Below are positions 45,109 through 55,840 of a stretch of 64,000 nucleotides of DNA, piece by piece. Source of the DNA: [Erwinia] mediterraneensis (GTDB taxonomy: Bacteria > Pseudomonadota > Gammaproteobacteria > Enterobacterales > Enterobacteriaceae); NCBI RefSeq assembly GCF_900604315.1, contig NZ_LR026980.1, forward strand, positions 62,001 through 126,000. Direction: 5' to 3'. The position numbers and the translations under genes are program-made. The notes beneath the pieces were generated by a model that had not been told where the DNA came from, did no database searches, and saw nothing but the letters and a program-made list of their open reading frames with translations. Numbering within the stretch: the first letter of the stretch is position 1; each line of letters opens with the position of its first letter.

Positions 45109-46485
45109 TTAACGACGGTTTTTCCACACGGTCTGGATGTTACAAAACTCATGCACACCAAAATGAGACAGCTCCCGTCCGTAGCCGCTCTTTTTCACGC
45201 CGCCGATGGTGACGCGCGGATCGGATGCGCCGTAACCGTTAATAAATACACCGCCGGTTTCCAGCCGGGCCGCCATCTCGTCGGCCAGTGCCATATCCGC
45301 TGTCCAGAGTGTCGCGCTGAGGCCAAACTCACTGTTATTTGCCAGCTGGAGGGCATGCTCAGCATCACGTGCTACCGTCAGTGCAGCTACCGGGCCAAAC
45401 AGTTCTTCTCTGAATGCGGTCATATTTTCGCTGACATCAGCCAGGATGGTTGGCGCATAGTAATTACCCTTACCAGCCAGTTTTTCTCCACCGATCACCA
45501 GACGTGCGCCCTCCTGCAGACTTTTTTTCACCTGGTTATCGAGTTCATCTCGTAAATCGAAGCGTGCCATGGGGCCGATATAATTGGTTTCATCCAGCGG
45601 ATCGCCAATACGCAGCGCTTTTACTGCCGCCACAAAGCGCGTTTCGAATTCTGCAGCAACAGGCGCTTCGAGAATAAAGCGCTTCGCGGCCATACAGACC
45701 TGGCCACTATTCTGGAAACGTCCTGCTACGGCAGCCTTTACAGCTTCATCAAGATCAGCATCTGCCAGTACGATAAAAGGATCCGCACCACCCAGTTCCA
45801 GCACGGTTTTCTTCAATGCTGCGCCTGCCTGAGCAGCAATAGCGGCTCCGGCGCGTACGCTGCCAGTGACAGCAACGGCGGCAATGCGCGGATCGTTAAT
45901 TGCTGCTGAGACCCCATTGTTGTCGACATTAATGATGTCGAAAGCCCCTTCAGGCAAATCGGTTGCTGCAAACAGATCGCGTAGCAGATAAGCGCAGCCC
46001 ATAACGTTTGGCGCGTGTTTTAACAGATAAGCATTGCCAGCCAGCAGAATACTTACCGCGCCGCGTAGCACCTGCCAGAATGGAAAGTTCCAGGGCATTA
46101 CTGCAAGCACAACGCCAAGAGGTCGAAATTCCTGCCATGCCTGCTGATTTTCAACCTGCGTTGCCTGTGGGGCCAGTATCCCTGCGCCCTGAGAAACATA
46201 CCAGTCACATAAATCTGCACACTTCGTAATTTCCCCTCTCGCCTGAGCAATGGGTTTGCCCATCTCCAGGGTAATCATGTGTGCAAGCTCATCCCGGCGC
46301 TGACGCAGCTGATCCCCAAGCTGGCTCAGTACCTGCAAACGTTGGTTCAGCCCGGTGTTGCGCCACAGGCTAAAACCGCGGGCGCTGTGATTCAGCGCCT
46401 GTTCAAGCTCAGTGGTGCTTTGCATCATATAACGCGCAAGGATTTCACCATTGGTGGGATTTCGTGAAATGGCATAATCAGTCAT
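45109..46485 (-). CDS. sad: Succinate semialdehyde dehydrogenase Sad
   Basis: A 458-residue aldehyde dehydrogenase closely following E. coli Sad (YneI): NPTNGEILA at the start, VMPWNFPFWQVLRGAVSILLAGN, catalytic Glu in TVLELGGADPFIVL and catalytic Cys in NSGQVCMAAKRF, ending HEFCNIQTVWKNR. It oxidises succinate semialdehyde with NAD(P)+. Single gene; lies between the chrA relic and the plasmid origin. Confidence 0.92.
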   Translation of the reverse strand: MTDYAISRNPTNGEILARYMMQSTTELEQALNHSARGFSLWRNTGLNQRLQVLSQLGDQLRQRRDELAHMITLEMGKPIAQARGEITKCADLCDWYVSQGAGILAPQATQVENQQAWQEFRPLGVVLAVMPWNFPFWQVLRGAVSILLAGNAYLLKHAPNVMGCAYLLRDLFAATDLPEGAFDIINVDNNGVSAAINDPRIAAVAVTGSVRAGAAIAAQAGAALKKTVLELGGADPFIVLADADLDEAVKAAVAGRFQNSGQVCMAAKRFILEAPVAAEFETRFVAAVKALRIGDPLDETNYIGPMARFDLRDELDNQVKKSLQEGARLVIGGEKLAGKGNYYAPTILADVSENMTAFREELFGPVAALTVARDAEHALQLANNSEFGLSATLWTADMALADEMAARLETGGVFINGYGASDPRVTIGGVKKSGYGRELSHFGVHEFCNIQTVWKNRR

Positions 46486-46737
46486 GACATTTTTTCTCAG
46501 TAAAAATGAACAGACTCAACCTTACACAACCGAGTTAATGATGAATAATGAATAATCTTGAGGAAGTTAATTACAAAAAATGAATGATAATATCCTGCCT
46601 GTGGTAAACAGGCTGAAAGAGTTGCTACTGCGTATCGTTTTATTTGTATGACAGGACAGATGTTTTTCAGAATGCAGCAGAAGTGCTGGTGATGGTGGAG
46701 ATGTGAACTGACTGTAAAGTGTCAGAGAGGTTTTAAG

Positions 46738-46957
46738 TTATCCACATATACAGTGATTAGATCCCAATAAATGATCCAACAGAGATCTTTAAAAGATCCA
46801 AAGAGATCCCCGATCGCTGTAAGCCGCGCCGCACAAGGGCTGAGAGGGTGTTGATGTTCACTGTAATCAGTAAAGTGTTCACTGTAATCAGTACTTTATT
46901 CACTATACACTGTAGAATGTTCACTGTAATCAGTGATAATGTTCACTATAGTCAGTA
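46738..46957 (+). other. oriR: Plasmid replication origin (P1 oriR-like)
   Basis: Left to right: a perfect DnaA box TTATCCACA (46738-46746), six GATC Dam sites in 56 bp (46760-46815) arranged as AGATCC-type heptamers, and five 21-bp-spaced iterons (46856-46957) directly before repA. This order, DnaA box, methylated heptamers, RepA iterons, repA, is that of the P1 oriR. The region should melt at the heptamer tract. Confidence 0.88.
46856..46957 (+). repeat. RepA iterons, upstream set (five)
   Basis: Consensus GTTCACTGTAATCAGTA at 46856, 46877, 46898 (degenerate), 46919 and 46941; start-to-start spacing 21, 21, 21 and 22 bp, two helical turns. They cover the repA promoter, so RepA binding likely represses repA. 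Confidence 0.92.
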
Positions 46958-46995
46958 GGCGATCCTTTTCATCCACAGAAAGAAGATCTCGCAGC

Positions 46996-47943
46996 ATGGC
47001 CAATAAAGAGAACGATAACAAAGGGTTACTTGAGCCTTTTCTGGTAGTTACAAAAAACAGCGGTGAAGTTATCCAGCTTCAGCCTAATAAAAATAATACC
47101 GTACAGCCGGTCGCCTTAATGCGTCTTGGCCTGTTTGTCCCTACCCTGAAATCGACGGCGCGTGGAAAATCGGGCGCTATGGCCTCCACTGACGCCACAA
47201 AAGAGTTGAAAAACCTTTCGCTGGTTAAAGCTGAGGGATACGAGAAGATTACCATTACCGGTGCCAGGCTGGATATGGACAACGATTTTAAAACCTGGGC
47301 CGGGATCATTCAGTCTTTCGCGAAATACCCTTCCAAAGCGGACACGGTGACTCTGCCGTTTATCGATTTTGTGAAGATGTGTGGTATTCCCTCTGCTAAC
47401 TCCTCGGCAGCGCTGCGTAAACGGCTGGATGCCTCTTTGCGCCGTATCGCCACCAATACGCTCTCCTTCGAGGGGAACGGAAAGGCATACCATACTCATC
47501 TGGTGCAGTCAGCTTATTACGATCGTGAGAAGGACGTTGTCAGGATCCAGGCAGACCCGAAGCTGTTTGAGCTGTATAATTTTGATCATAAAGTTTTACT
47601 CCAGTTGCGTGCTATCTCTCGTCTGAAGCGTAAAGAGTCAGCACAGGCGCTCTATACCTTTCTGGAAAGCCTGCCCACTAATCCGGCACCTATCTCTCTC
47701 GCGCGTCTCCGTATGCGTCTGAATCTCGGCTCGAAAACAACGACACAGAACCACGTGGTACGCCGCGCCATGGAGCAGCTGAAAGAGATAGGCTATCTCG
47801 ACTACTCGGAAATAAAACGTGGGCGTTCAGTTTTCTTTCTTATTCACAGCCGTACGCCCAAGCTGGACGGTATTGGGAATCTGGAAAGTATTGATGACCT
47901 TAACGAGCTCGATTTTGAGGAGCCCACACAAGATTCACTGTAA
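46996..47943 (+). CDS. repA: Replication initiator RepA (P1/RepFIB type)
   Basis: A 315-residue initiator with the double winged-helix architecture of P1 and RepFIB Rep[60 protein letters not shown] and [16 protein letters not shown] match the P1 RepA family blocks. I chose ATG 46996; the frame is open to 46933 but that part runs through an iteron. The stop codon TAA is itself inside the first downstream iteron. It binds the iterons, opens the origin and is probably autoregulated. Confidence 0.92.
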   Translation: MANKENDNKGLLEPFLVVTKNSGEVIQLQPNKNNTVQPVALMRLGLFVPTLKSTARGKSGAMASTDATKELKNLSLVKAEGYEKITITGARLDMDNDFKTWAGIIQSFAKYPSKADTVTLPFIDFVKMCGIPSANSSAALRKRLDASLRRIATNTLSFEGNGKAYHTHLVQSAYYDREKDVVRIQADPKLFELYNFDHKVLLQLRAISRLKRKESAQALYTFLESLPTNPAPISLARLRMRLNLGSKTTTQNHVVRRAMEQLKEIGYLDYSEIKRGRSVFFLIHSRTPKLDGIGNLESIDDLNELDFEEPTQDSL

Positions 47944-48052
47944 TCAGTAGCAGGCTAATGGAAACCGGTGTGATACGAGAGTGACTGGGATTCACTGTAA
48001 TCAGTAAACCGCTAGCGTTCACTGTATTCAGTAACGTTCACTGTAATCAGTA
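47933..48052 (+). repeat. RepA iterons, downstream direct set (four)
   Basis: Copies at 47933-47949 (containing the repA stop), 47990-48006, 48017-48033 and 48036-48052, same orientation as the upstream set. Confidence 0.9.
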
Positions 48053-49108
48053 ATGACGACGGATAGGCCCTGTCCCCGCTCTGTTCTGGCAGGCAGGATT
48101 AATATAAAGTTCTGGCTGTTTTTAGAATATAAGCTTATATTTCAATCTGTTGGTTAATCATTCCCGAATGCTCTCTGTTCGCGCGCAATGTTCTCCTGCT
48201 TCCTTTCTTCGCTGCGTTACTGACTCCAGTGAATGTTCGGTTCGCACTCTGTCAGGACGCTTGGGCTCTCTTTAGCCGCACGTGATCGGGAGAATCCCGT
48301 CATCTCTCTGATATTCCGGTTTAAGCCAGTGCGAAAGGGCATGAGACGCTCGCTGTACTCGGTAAGAATCCTTGCTCTGCCCCTCCCCTTTTACTGATTA
48401 CAGTGAACGTTACTGAATACAGTGAACGTTGGCATTCTGACGAACAATCGAGGCTTGCCGCCAGGGTTACTGATTACAGTGAACGTTTTTAACGGGTTTC
48501 ACTTACTGATTCCAGTGAATGATTTCAGGAATGCGAGGTCTGTTCCAGACCCAGTGGCTGGCTGATACTGAATACAGTGAATCTTACAAGACAAATCCTG
48601 CCTTCTGCGGTGTCGTTCATCCGATTCATCCTGTACAGACAAGGCCTGGACTGACTCGCAACGACAGATAAACGGCAATGGGATCATGCCATGCGTTACT
48701 GACGCATAGCCGGGCAGCACTGAATACAGTGAACATCACTGATTACAGTGAATACCGGTGTTAGCGCTCTTGTGCTGATTACAGTGAATCATCTTCAGCG
48801 GAGTACAGGTGAAAATAAAAAACACCCAATCACTGATTACAGTGAACGCTGAAAAATCTGGCAAGAGTGAGTTCATTCCGGGTTGAACTCTGACCCCCGT
48901 ACCTGCTGCGCCAGGAATTTACTGATTACAGTGAATGTGCGCCAGGGCATCTCAGATCCTTTGCTCAACCCGTACGGTCACCATCCTCAAGGTATCCCCC
49001 CTGCTCTGGCGGCGTACGTGCAGCGGAATCACGCGACTGGTTTTAATAAGTTGCCATACATGAAGGATTTATGTATAAAGACGAAAATCCTGCATACATG
49101 GAGTAACT
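47944..49108. other. Iteron-rich copy-control/incompatibility region
   Basis: 1.16 kb between repA and parA with no supported gene. It is filled by fifteen iteron copies, four direct then eleven inverted. Such iteron arrays sequester RepA and hold plasmid copies together (handcuffing). Frames at 48499-48720 and 48883-49119 run through iterons and are not called. Confidence 0.8.
48218..48936 (-). repeat. RepA iterons, inverted set (eleven)
   Basis: Minus-strand copies (TACTGATTACAGTGAAC form) start at 48218, 48392, 48411, 48468, 48504, 48566, 48718, 48737, 48773, 48831 and 48920. Spacing is irregular, with two close pairs 19 bp apart. Orientation is opposite to the sets flanking repA. Confidence 0.9.
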
Positions 49109-50308
49109 ATGGCTACTGATGAGAGACAAGTTCTTAAAGTTGCGCAGCGTTCTGAGAAAATGTTATTCAGCCTGACGGAACAGATCCAGGCGCAGAAAGA
49201 AGAGCTGAAAGAAAACACCTATTATCAGATCTACGCCAAAGCGGCGGTAGCCAAACTGCCTAAACTGACCCGCGCCAGCGTCGATTATGCGGTTAATGAA
49301 ATGGAAGAAAGTGGCTACGTCTTTGATAAAAGACCTGCGGGCACCTCCACTAAGTACGCCATGTCAATTCAGAATATTATTGATATTTATCATCATCGTG
49401 GCGTACCAAAATATCGCGATCGTCATCCGGAAGCTTACACCCTGTTTGTCGGTAACCTGAAAGGTGGCGTTTCAAAAACGGTTTCAACCGTGTCGCTGGC
49501 ACATGCTTTACGTGCTCATCCTCATCTCCTGTATGAAGATTTACGTATTCTGGTGATCGATCTGGACCCGCAGTCTTCCGCGACCATGTTTCTTAATCAT
49601 CAACGGTCGGTAGGGCTGGTGGAAGCCACGGCGGCTCAGGCGATGCTGCAAAATGTGACGCGTGAGGAGCTGAAGGAGGAGTTTATCGTGCCTTCTATCG
49701 TGCCGGGCGTCGATGTGCTGCCCGCCTCCATTGATGATGCTTTTATTGCCTCTCGTTGGGATGAGCTTTGTGCTGAACATCTGCCCGGACAGAATGTGCA
49801 TAGCGTACTGTATGAAAATGTCATCGCAAAACTTAAAGATGATTATGACTTTATCTTTATCGACAGTGGGCCGCATCTCGATGCTTTCCTGAAGAATGCG
49901 ATTGCCGCCTCCGATTTATTAATGACCCCGGTGCCGCCAGCGCAGGTCGATTTCCATTCAACGCTGAAATATCTCACACGTCTGCCTGAGCTTATTGCCA
50001 TTATCGAAGAATCTGGTGCCGTCTGTCGTGTACAGGGCAACATCGGCTTTATGTCCAAGCTCTCGAATAAGGCAGACCACAAACTGTGTCATAGTCTGGC
50101 AAAAGAGATTTTCGGCGGCGATATGCTGGATGTCGCCCTGCCCCGGCTCGATGGATTTGAACGTTGTGGCGAATCCTTTGACACCGTAATCTCTGCCAAC
50201 CCGGCAACTTATGTGGGAAGCAGCGAAGCGCTGAAAAACGCACGCGTTGCGGCAGAAGATTTTGCAAAAGCAGTCTTTGATCGTATTGAATTTATCCGGC
50301 TGAATTGA
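49109..50308 (+). CDS. parA: Partition ATPase ParA (P1 type Ia)
   Basis: A 399-residue type Ia ParA. An N-terminal HTH region (~40-85) for autorepression precedes the deviant Walker A KGGVSKT at 118-124; Walker A' and B follow as LVIDLDPQSSATMF and DYDFIFIDSGPHLD. It moves plasmid copies apart with ParB on parS. ATG 49109 has GGAG at 49100-49103. parB starts 8 bp after its stop. Confidence 0.94.
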   Translation: MATDERQVLKVAQRSEKMLFSLTEQIQAQKEELKENTYYQIYAKAAVAKLPKLTRASVDYAVNEMEESGYVFDKRPAGTSTKYAMSIQNIIDIYHHRGVPKYRDRHPEAYTLFVGNLKGGVSKTVSTVSLAHALRAHPHLLYEDLRILVIDLDPQSSATMFLNHQRSVGLVEATAAQAMLQNVTREELKEEFIVPSIVPGVDVLPASIDDAFIASRWDELCAEHLPGQNVHSVLYENVIAKLKDDYDFIFIDSGPHLDAFLKNAIAASDLLMTPVPPAQVDFHSTLKYLTRLPELIAIIEESGAVCRVQGNIGFMSKLSNKADHKLCHSLAKEIFGGDMLDVALPRLDGFERCGESFDTVISANPATYVGSSEALKNARVAAEDFAKAVFDRIEFIRLN

Positions 50309-50316
50309 GGTTTCTG

Positions 50317-51279
50317 ATGAGCGCTAAAAGAATAACGATTGGCCGAACTTTCAGCCAGACGCCGATACAAACAGAAAGCACCACAAATGCACCAACCCAA
50401 ATTTTCACCCTGGCGACCGGCAAGCGTGCGCTGTTTCGCTTCGAGCACATTGCAGCTAAAGACGTCGGTAATAACACCTTTGTACGGATAGAAACTAATG
50501 GCCGCGATCAGTCAGGGCTTACCCCCGAATCGCTGAAGGACATCACCCGGACTCTCAGACTCCAGCAGTTTTTCCCGGCCATTGGAGTCAGACAGGGCGA
50601 GCAAATTGAAATTCTTGATGGCTCACGTCGCCGCGCTGCCGCACTTTTATGTAAAACTGGCCTTGATGTGCTGGTTACCGATTCAGCCATCACGCCAGAA
50701 GAAGCACGTAAACTGGCACAGGATATTCAGACCGCGCGCGAACATAATCTGCGTGAAGTGGGTTTGCACCTGCAGACGTTAAAAACCTCAGGGTTATCGC
50801 AGAAAGAGATCGCGGAAAGCCAGGGGTTATCACAAGCGAAAGTGACGCGTGCCTTACAGGCGGCTACAGTACCCGCCGAACTGGTAGCGCTTTTCCCGGT
50901 GCCCTCTGAACTGACTTATCCCGACTATAAAACGTTGCTGATAGCCCATGAGAAACTGCAGGAAAAAGGCGAAACGCCAGCGGCGCTTGTCAGTGCGCTT
51001 TCTTCCGAAGTAGAGGTTATTTGCGCCCAGGAAGGTCTTGCTGCAGATGAGTGCAAAAATCGCATCCTACGCTTGATCAAAAATACCAGTGCAGCCATGG
51101 CGCCAGCCAAAGAAAAAGTGGTGACAAAACCGCTCTGGAGCTTTAGCGACAAAGACCGTTTTGCACGTAAGAAAAGCCGTGGACGCATGTTCAGCTACGA
51201 ATTTAATCGTCAGTCGAAAGAACTTCAGCAGGAACTTGATCGGGTCATTGAAGAGACGTTACGTAAATACCTTTCCTGA
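50317..51279 (+). CDS. parB: Partition protein ParB (P1 type)
   Basis: A 320-residue centromere-binding protein: ParB/sulfiredoxin-like N-terminal part with GEQIEILDGSRRRAAALL, HTH near residue 160 (GLSQKEIAESQGLSQAKVTRAL), and a C-terminal dimer domain rich in basic and aromatic residues as in P1 ParB, which reads both box A and box B of parS. I chose ATG 50317 (GAGG upstream) over TTG 50305. P1-like parS sites follow downstream. Confidence 0.93.
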   Translation: MSAKRITIGRTFSQTPIQTESTTNAPTQIFTLATGKRALFRFEHIAAKDVGNNTFVRIETNGRDQSGLTPESLKDITRTLRLQQFFPAIGVRQGEQIEILDGSRRRAAALLCKTGLDVLVTDSAITPEEARKLAQDIQTAREHNLREVGLHLQTLKTSGLSQKEIAESQGLSQAKVTRALQAATVPAELVALFPVPSELTYPDYKTLLIAHEKLQEKGETPAALVSALSSEVEVICAQEGLAADECKNRILRLIKNTSAAMAPAKEKVVTKPLWSFSDKDRFARKKSRGRMFSYEFNRQSKELQQELDRVIEETLRKYLS

Positions 51280-51285
51280 ACACAG

Positions 51286-51313
51286 AGGCTGCCAACGGCA
51301 GCCTTTCTCTTTA
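51286..51313 (+). terminator. Rho-independent terminator after parB
   Basis: Stem AGGCTGCC/GGCAGCCT with loop AAC, followed by a T-rich stretch (TTCTCTTT). Confidence 0.75.
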
Positions 51314-51370
51314 GCTTCGCCATGCTGTTTTCATCACTAAGTGATTGTTTTATTGATAATGTGCGTCAGA

Positions 51371-51397
51371 ATTTCAGCCTGAAATCGCCGGATTTCA
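51371..51397. other. parS: parS partition site, copy 1
   Basis: ATTTCAG-C-CTGAAAT is a perfect 15-bp palindrome (box A pair), followed by TCGCCG (box B-like, 51385-51390) and another GATTTCA (51391-51397). The order of ATTTCA boxes with TCGCCR matches the right arm of P1 parS, placed as in P1 just after parB. Confidence 0.85.
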
Positions 51398-51603
51398 GCA
51401 GACAGGATAACCACAGCTTTAACGCCTCTTTCTGCTGCTCGGCTCTGTTTTCATGGCGACTGACAAAGCCTGGCCTTCTTTCCGTTCTGATTTTTGATCA
51501 TTATCAGGCATTTTCGAACCTTCATGAAATGCCAGAAAAGCGGGGGTGTTCGCCAGTGCGATTTCATTATTAACTGTTTGAATTTATTGTTATTTAAACT
51601 TAA

Positions 51604-51623
51604 ATTTCAGCCTGAAATCGCCG
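51604..51623. other. parS-like site, copy 2
   Basis: The same 15-bp palindrome at 51604-51618 with TCGCCG at 51618-51623 and a weaker GGTTTC after it. It lies 233 bp from copy 1. Confidence 0.75.
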
Positions 51624-51815
51624 GGTTTCGCCCCGAGTCATCGGGTGATTAAAACCCGCTCCCGAGATAAAGAAGTCGCAGTATTGTTTGACGCGATACC
51701 GCTGTTGCTCCTGATTAAGAGTGATCAAACTTGCAGAGTATGAGTCTGTTACCAGGGTTAATAAGGTGCTGTTGATTCAGCGAATAGCAGGCAGATGATA
51801 CCAACAGGAGGTTAA

Positions 51816-52580
51816 ATGGCTCGTTTTCAGGATAAAGTGGTAGTGATAACCGGTGCAGGTTCCGGCATTGGCGCAGGTACAGCACTGCGCTTTGCTCACG
51901 AAGGCGCGCAGGTAGTACTGGCAGGACGTACCCGGGAAAAGCTGGAGAACACCGCAGCGCAGCTGGCGCCGGGTAACCACCTTATCGCGCCCTGTGATGT
52001 TTCCGTGCCTGAAGAAGTTGAAGCACTGGCGCAGCAGGTTCTCGGAGAATATGGTCGGGTGGATGTTCTGGTTAATAATGCCGGGATTGTCGTTCAGGGA
52101 CGTATTCATGAGGTCAGGCTGGATGAGTGGCAGACATTAATGAATACCGATCTCAACGGGGTATTTTATTGTCTGCATTACTTTATGCCTGCCCTGCTGA
52201 AAAGCAAAGGGAACGTAATCAATATCTCATCCGTGTCCGGCCTGGGCGGCGACTGGGGAATGAGCGCTTATAACGCCGCAAAAGGCGCGATTACTAATTT
52301 TACACGGGCGCTGGCTATGGATTATGCGGCTGATGGTGTGCGGGTAAATGCCGTATGTCCCGGCTTTACCTTTACCGATATGACAGAAGATATGAAACAG
52401 GATGAGGCGCTGTTGAATAAATTTTATGAGCGTATCCCGCTGGGGCGGGCTGGCGAGCCGGAAGATCTGGCAGCGGCTATCGCGTTCCTGGCTAGTGATG
52501 ATGCGCGCTATATTACCGGCGTTAATCTGCCGGTAGATGGCGGGATTACCGCCTCAAACGGGCAGCCAAAGCAGGCCTGA
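51816..52580 (+). CDS. SDR-family oxidoreductase
   Basis: A 254-residue classical short-chain dehydrogenase: TGAGSGIGAG cofactor loop at ~12-21, VNNAGI, the catalytic Ser in VINISSVSGLGG and the YNAAK pair, then RVNAVCPGFTFTDM and a final GVNLPVDGG. Start has GGAGG. Substrate unknown; the strong terminator 20 bp after its stop shows it is a single-gene unit. It faces the bet operon tail-to-tail. Confidence 0.92.
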   Translation: MARFQDKVVVITGAGSGIGAGTALRFAHEGAQVVLAGRTREKLENTAAQLAPGNHLIAPCDVSVPEEVEALAQQVLGEYGRVDVLVNNAGIVVQGRIHEVRLDEWQTLMNTDLNGVFYCLHYFMPALLKSKGNVINISSVSGLGGDWGMSAYNAAKGAITNFTRALAMDYAADGVRVNAVCPGFTFTDMTEDMKQDEALLNKFYERIPLGRAGEPEDLAAAIAFLASDDARYITGVNLPVDGGITASNGQPKQA

Positions 52581-52601
52581 TGCCAGGTGACATGTCAGGA
52601 T

Positions 52602-52637
52602 AAAAAAAGCCGGAGATGATGATCTCCGGCTTTTTTA
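52602..52637. terminator. Bidirectional terminator between SDR and betA
   Basis: AGCCGGAGAT/ATCTCCGGCT stem with A run on the left and T run on the right; it can serve both convergent genes. Confidence 0.88.
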
Positions 52638-52652
52638 TTCACTTCATCATCT

Positions 52653-54329
52653 TTAGCGAAGCGGAGGCTGACGGACTGGCGCCTCGCCAGCCACATAATA
52701 GGGCGCTGTACTGACGGGCAATGGCTGACGTCCACGGATCACATCAGCAAGTTTTTCACCCATCATAATAGTGGTCGCATTCAGGTTACCCGTGATGATC
52801 AGCGGCATAATTGACGCATCTACTACACGCAGTCCTTCCAGTCCATGTACGCGACCTTGCGCATCCACCACGGCCATGTCATCGTAACCCATTTTGCAGC
52901 TACCGCAGGGGTGATAAGCGGTTTCTGCATGATTACGCACAAACTCGTCAAGCTGCTCATCGCTCTGACAATCAAGGCCCGGGCTGATCTCACGGCCACG
53001 ATATTTGTCCAGAGCGGGCTGATTCATGATCTCACGCGTAATACGAATTGCATCGCGGAACTCCTGCCAGTCCTGCTCGCAGGACATGTAATTAAACAGG
53101 ATGCTCGGATGAGCATGAGGATCGCGTGATTTCAGCTGTACACGACCGCGGCTGGGAGAGCGCATAGAGCCTACATGGCACTGGAAGCCATGCGCCTCAA
53201 CGGCATTAGAACCGTTATAATTAATCGCTACCGGCAAAAAGTGGTACTGAATATTTGGCCATGCAAACTCTTTGCGGCTGCGGATAAAACCGCCCGCCTC
53301 AAAGTGGTTGCTGGCTCCCGTACCTGTGCCTTTAAATAACCACTCGGCACCAATTTTCGGCTGGTTCCACCACTTCAGTGCCGGAAACAGCGAAACCGGT
53401 TCTTTGCACTCATACTGCAGGTACATTTCCAGATGATCCTGCAAGTTTTCTCCTACGCCCGGCAGGTCATGCACAAGCGGAATCCCGTGCTGTTTCAGTA
53501 AACTGGCAGGGCCCACACCGGAGCGCTGCAGAATTTGCGGCGAAGCGATGGCACCGGCGCAAAGCAATACTTCGCGGCGTGCGGTGGCGGTTTCTCGCTG
53601 GTTAGTGTTGCCACGCAGATATTCCACGCCAGTGGCCCGCCGGTTATCAAACAGGATACGATCGGTAACGGCATGGGTGACGATGGTCAGATTCGGACGC
53701 CCTTTTGCCATATCAAGGTAACCACGCGCGGTGCTTGAGCGGCGGCCATCGGGAGTCACGGTCCGGTCCATGGGACCAAAGCCTTCCTGCTGGTAACCAT
53801 TCAAATCTTCGGTCCGGGGATAACCAGCCTGTACACCCGCTTCTACCATGGCGGCAAATAACGGGTTATTGTCGGCTTTTGGCGTTGCCACACAGACCGG
53901 GCCTGAATCACCGTGATAATCGTTGGCGCCGATATCACGGGTTTCTGCCTTACGGTAATAAGGCAGACAGTTCAGGTAACTCCAGTTTTCCATACCGGAT
54001 TGCGCCGCCCAGTTATCCAGATCCATCGCGTTGCCACGGATATAGCACATGCCATTAATCAGTGATGATCCGCCCAGACCTTTTCCGCGTCCGCACTCCA
54101 TGCGGCGGTTATTCATAAAGGGTTCAGGTTCGGTTTCATAAGCCCAGTTATAACGCTTCCCCTGCAGAGGGTAAGCGAGCGCGGCAGGCATCTGGGTACG
54201 AAAATCGAAGCGATAATCAGGTCCGCCCGCTTCCAGCAGCAATACCGTGGTATCGCTCTCTTCTGTAAGTCGGGCGGCCAGTACGTTCCCTGCGGATCCT
54301 GCTCCGATAATGATGTAATCAAATTCCAT
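52653..54329 (-). CDS. betA: Choline dehydrogenase BetA
   Basis: Membrane-associated GMC flavoprotein oxidising choline to betaine aldehyde. The 558 residues include the FAD loop [17 protein letters not shown], the GMC signature [20 protein letters not shown] (split across ~83-102) and the C-terminal catalytic His in [16 protein letters not shown] 54329 has AGGAGA at 54335-54340. Last gene of betIBA. Confidence 0.95.
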   Translation of the reverse strand: MEFDYIIIGAGSAGNVLAARLTEESDTTVLLLEAGGPDYRFDFRTQMPAALAYPLQGKRYNWAYETEPEPFMNNRRMECGRGKGLGGSSLINGMCYIRGNAMDLDNWAAQSGMENWSYLNCLPYYRKAETRDIGANDYHGDSGPVCVATPKADNNPLFAAMVEAGVQAGYPRTEDLNGYQQEGFGPMDRTVTPDGRRSSTARGYLDMAKGRPNLTIVTHAVTDRILFDNRRATGVEYLRGNTNQRETATARREVLLCAGAIASPQILQRSGVGPASLLKQHGIPLVHDLPGVGENLQDHLEMYLQYECKEPVSLFPALKWWNQPKIGAEWLFKGTGTGASNHFEAGGFIRSRKEFAWPNIQYHFLPVAINYNGSNAVEAHGFQCHVGSMRSPSRGRVQLKSRDPHAHPSILFNYMSCEQDWQEFRDAIRITREIMNQPALDKYRGREISPGLDCQSDEQLDEFVRNHAETAYHPCGSCKMGYDDMAVVDAQGRVHGLEGLRVVDASIMPLIITGNLNATTIMMGEKLADVIRGRQPLPVSTAPYYVAGEAPVRQPPLR

Positions 54330-54352
54330 ATCGTTCTCCTCAGGAAATATCA

Positions 54353-55825
54353 TTAAAACAGTGACTGAAAGGGAGCCATTTCGACCTGAATCGATTTGAG
54401 CTGCGTATAGTTCTGCAGCGTTACCAGACCGTTTTCACGTCCGACGCCTGAATGCTTGTAACCGCCAACCGGCATCTCTGCAGGCGACTCGCCCCAGGTA
54501 TTGATCCAGCAGATACCGGCTTCAATCTGATGAATCACGCAATGGGCGCGATTCAGATCGCGGGTCACAACCCCGGCGGCCAGTCCATATTCAGTGTCAT
54601 TAGCCCGGCGAATGACTTCCTCTTCGGTTTCCCAGCTGAGGATGGACATCACGGGACCGAAAATCTCTTCACGGACAATCGTCATCTCATCGCGACAGTC
54701 AGTGAAGACCGTAGGTGCTACCCAGGCACCCGCATCAAACTGTTCGCCGGTCAGACGATCGCCGCCGCACAGTACGCGCGCGCCTTCCTGTTTGCCTGAT
54801 GCGATATAGCGCAACACATTGTCACGATGGCTGAAGCTCACCAGGGGGCCAAAATTGGTAGCAGGATCGTGCGGGTCGCCAGCGCGGATACGTGCGACGC
54901 GCGCAACAATTTTTTCTTCAAACGCGGTTTTTAACGCGGCGGGAACAAAGACCCGTGTTCCGTTGGTGCACACCTGGCCGGAACTGTAAAAATTCGCCAT
55001 CATGGCGATATCGGCGGCCAGATCGAGATCGGCATCATCAAAAATAATCAGCGGAGATTTACCGCCCAGCTCCATGGTGACATCTTTCAGCGTGGAGCCT
55101 GCGGCATTCGCCATAACTTTTTTCCCGCTTGCCACGCCACCGGTAAACGAGACTTTATCGATAGCCGGATGAGTCGTCAGCAACTGGCCTGTCACCGGGC
55201 CTCTGCCGGGCAATACGTTAAAGACGCCCGCAGGCAGGCCCGCCTCGCTATAAATTTCGGCCAGCTTCAGCGCCGTCAGCGGGGTGACTTCGCTGGGTTT
55301 AAAAATCATTGCATTACCGGCTGCCAGAGCTGGTGCGGATTTCCATAAGGCTATCTGGATGGGATAGTTCCAGGCACCAATGCCGGCAACCACACCCAGA
55401 GGCTCGCGGCGGGTATATACAAAAGCAGTCTCGCGTAGCGGGATCTGCTGTCCTTCCAGAGCCGGGATCAGCCCGGCATAATATTCCAGTACATCGGCAC
55501 CGGTCACAACGTCCACGCTGGATGTTTCGCTGAAAGGTTTACCCGTATCAAGCGTTTCCAGTTCTGCCAGTTCGTCGTTACGATCACGTAAAATATCGAC
55601 CGCGCGCCGTAAAATGCGTGAGCGCTGCATGGCGGTCATAGCGGCCCAGATTTTCTGACCTTTCTTCGCGGCGGCAACGGCACGTTCAACATCTTCTGCG
55701 CCCGCTTCATGCACTTTTGCCAGCACTTCACCACTGGCGGGGTTGATGGTTTCAAATGTCTCTCCGCTCTGAGCGGGCACATAACCCCCGTCGATATACA
55801 GCATTTGCTCTGCGAATCGGGACAT
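54353..55825 (-). CDS. betB: Betaine aldehyde dehydrogenase BetB
   Basis: NAD(P)-dependent dehydrogenase giving glycine betaine. The 490 residues have [12 protein letters not shown] as substrate/cofactor channel, catalytic Glu in [16 protein letters not shown] and catalytic Cys in [19 protein letters not shown] precedes the ATG. Second gene of the operon, 15 bp after betI and 23 bp before betA. Confidence 0.95.
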   Translation of the reverse strand: MSRFAEQMLYIDGGYVPAQSGETFETINPASGEVLAKVHEAGAEDVERAVAAAKKGQKIWAAMTAMQRSRILRRAVDILRDRNDELAELETLDTGKPFSETSSVDVVTGADVLEYYAGLIPALEGQQIPLRETAFVYTRREPLGVVAGIGAWNYPIQIALWKSAPALAAGNAMIFKPSEVTPLTALKLAEIYSEAGLPAGVFNVLPGRGPVTGQLLTTHPAIDKVSFTGGVASGKKVMANAAGSTLKDVTMELGGKSPLIIFDDADLDLAADIAMMANFYSSGQVCTNGTRVFVPAALKTAFEEKIVARVARIRAGDPHDPATNFGPLVSFSHRDNVLRYIASGKQEGARVLCGGDRLTGEQFDAGAWVAPTVFTDCRDEMTIVREEIFGPVMSILSWETEEEVIRRANDTEYGLAAGVVTRDLNRAHCVIHQIEAGICWINTWGESPAEMPVGGYKHSGVGRENGLVTLQNYTQLKSIQVEMAPFQSLF

Positions 55826-55840
55826 GATTTCTCCTCGTCT

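Larger units (their letters stand above)
51280..51815. other. parS region downstream of parB
   Basis: About 535 bp without a gene. It holds the parB terminator and two parS-like sites (51371-51397 and 51604-51623), with a lone GATTTCA half-site at 51560-51566. Confidence 0.6.

Noticed and set aside
46856..48936. Repeat arrays considered as CRISPR
   Set aside because: The 17-bp units are RepA iterons: short, irregularly spaced downstream, in both orientations, with no cas genes.
48499..49119. Frames in the repA-parA gap
   Set aside because: They run through repeated iterons and lack ribosome sites.
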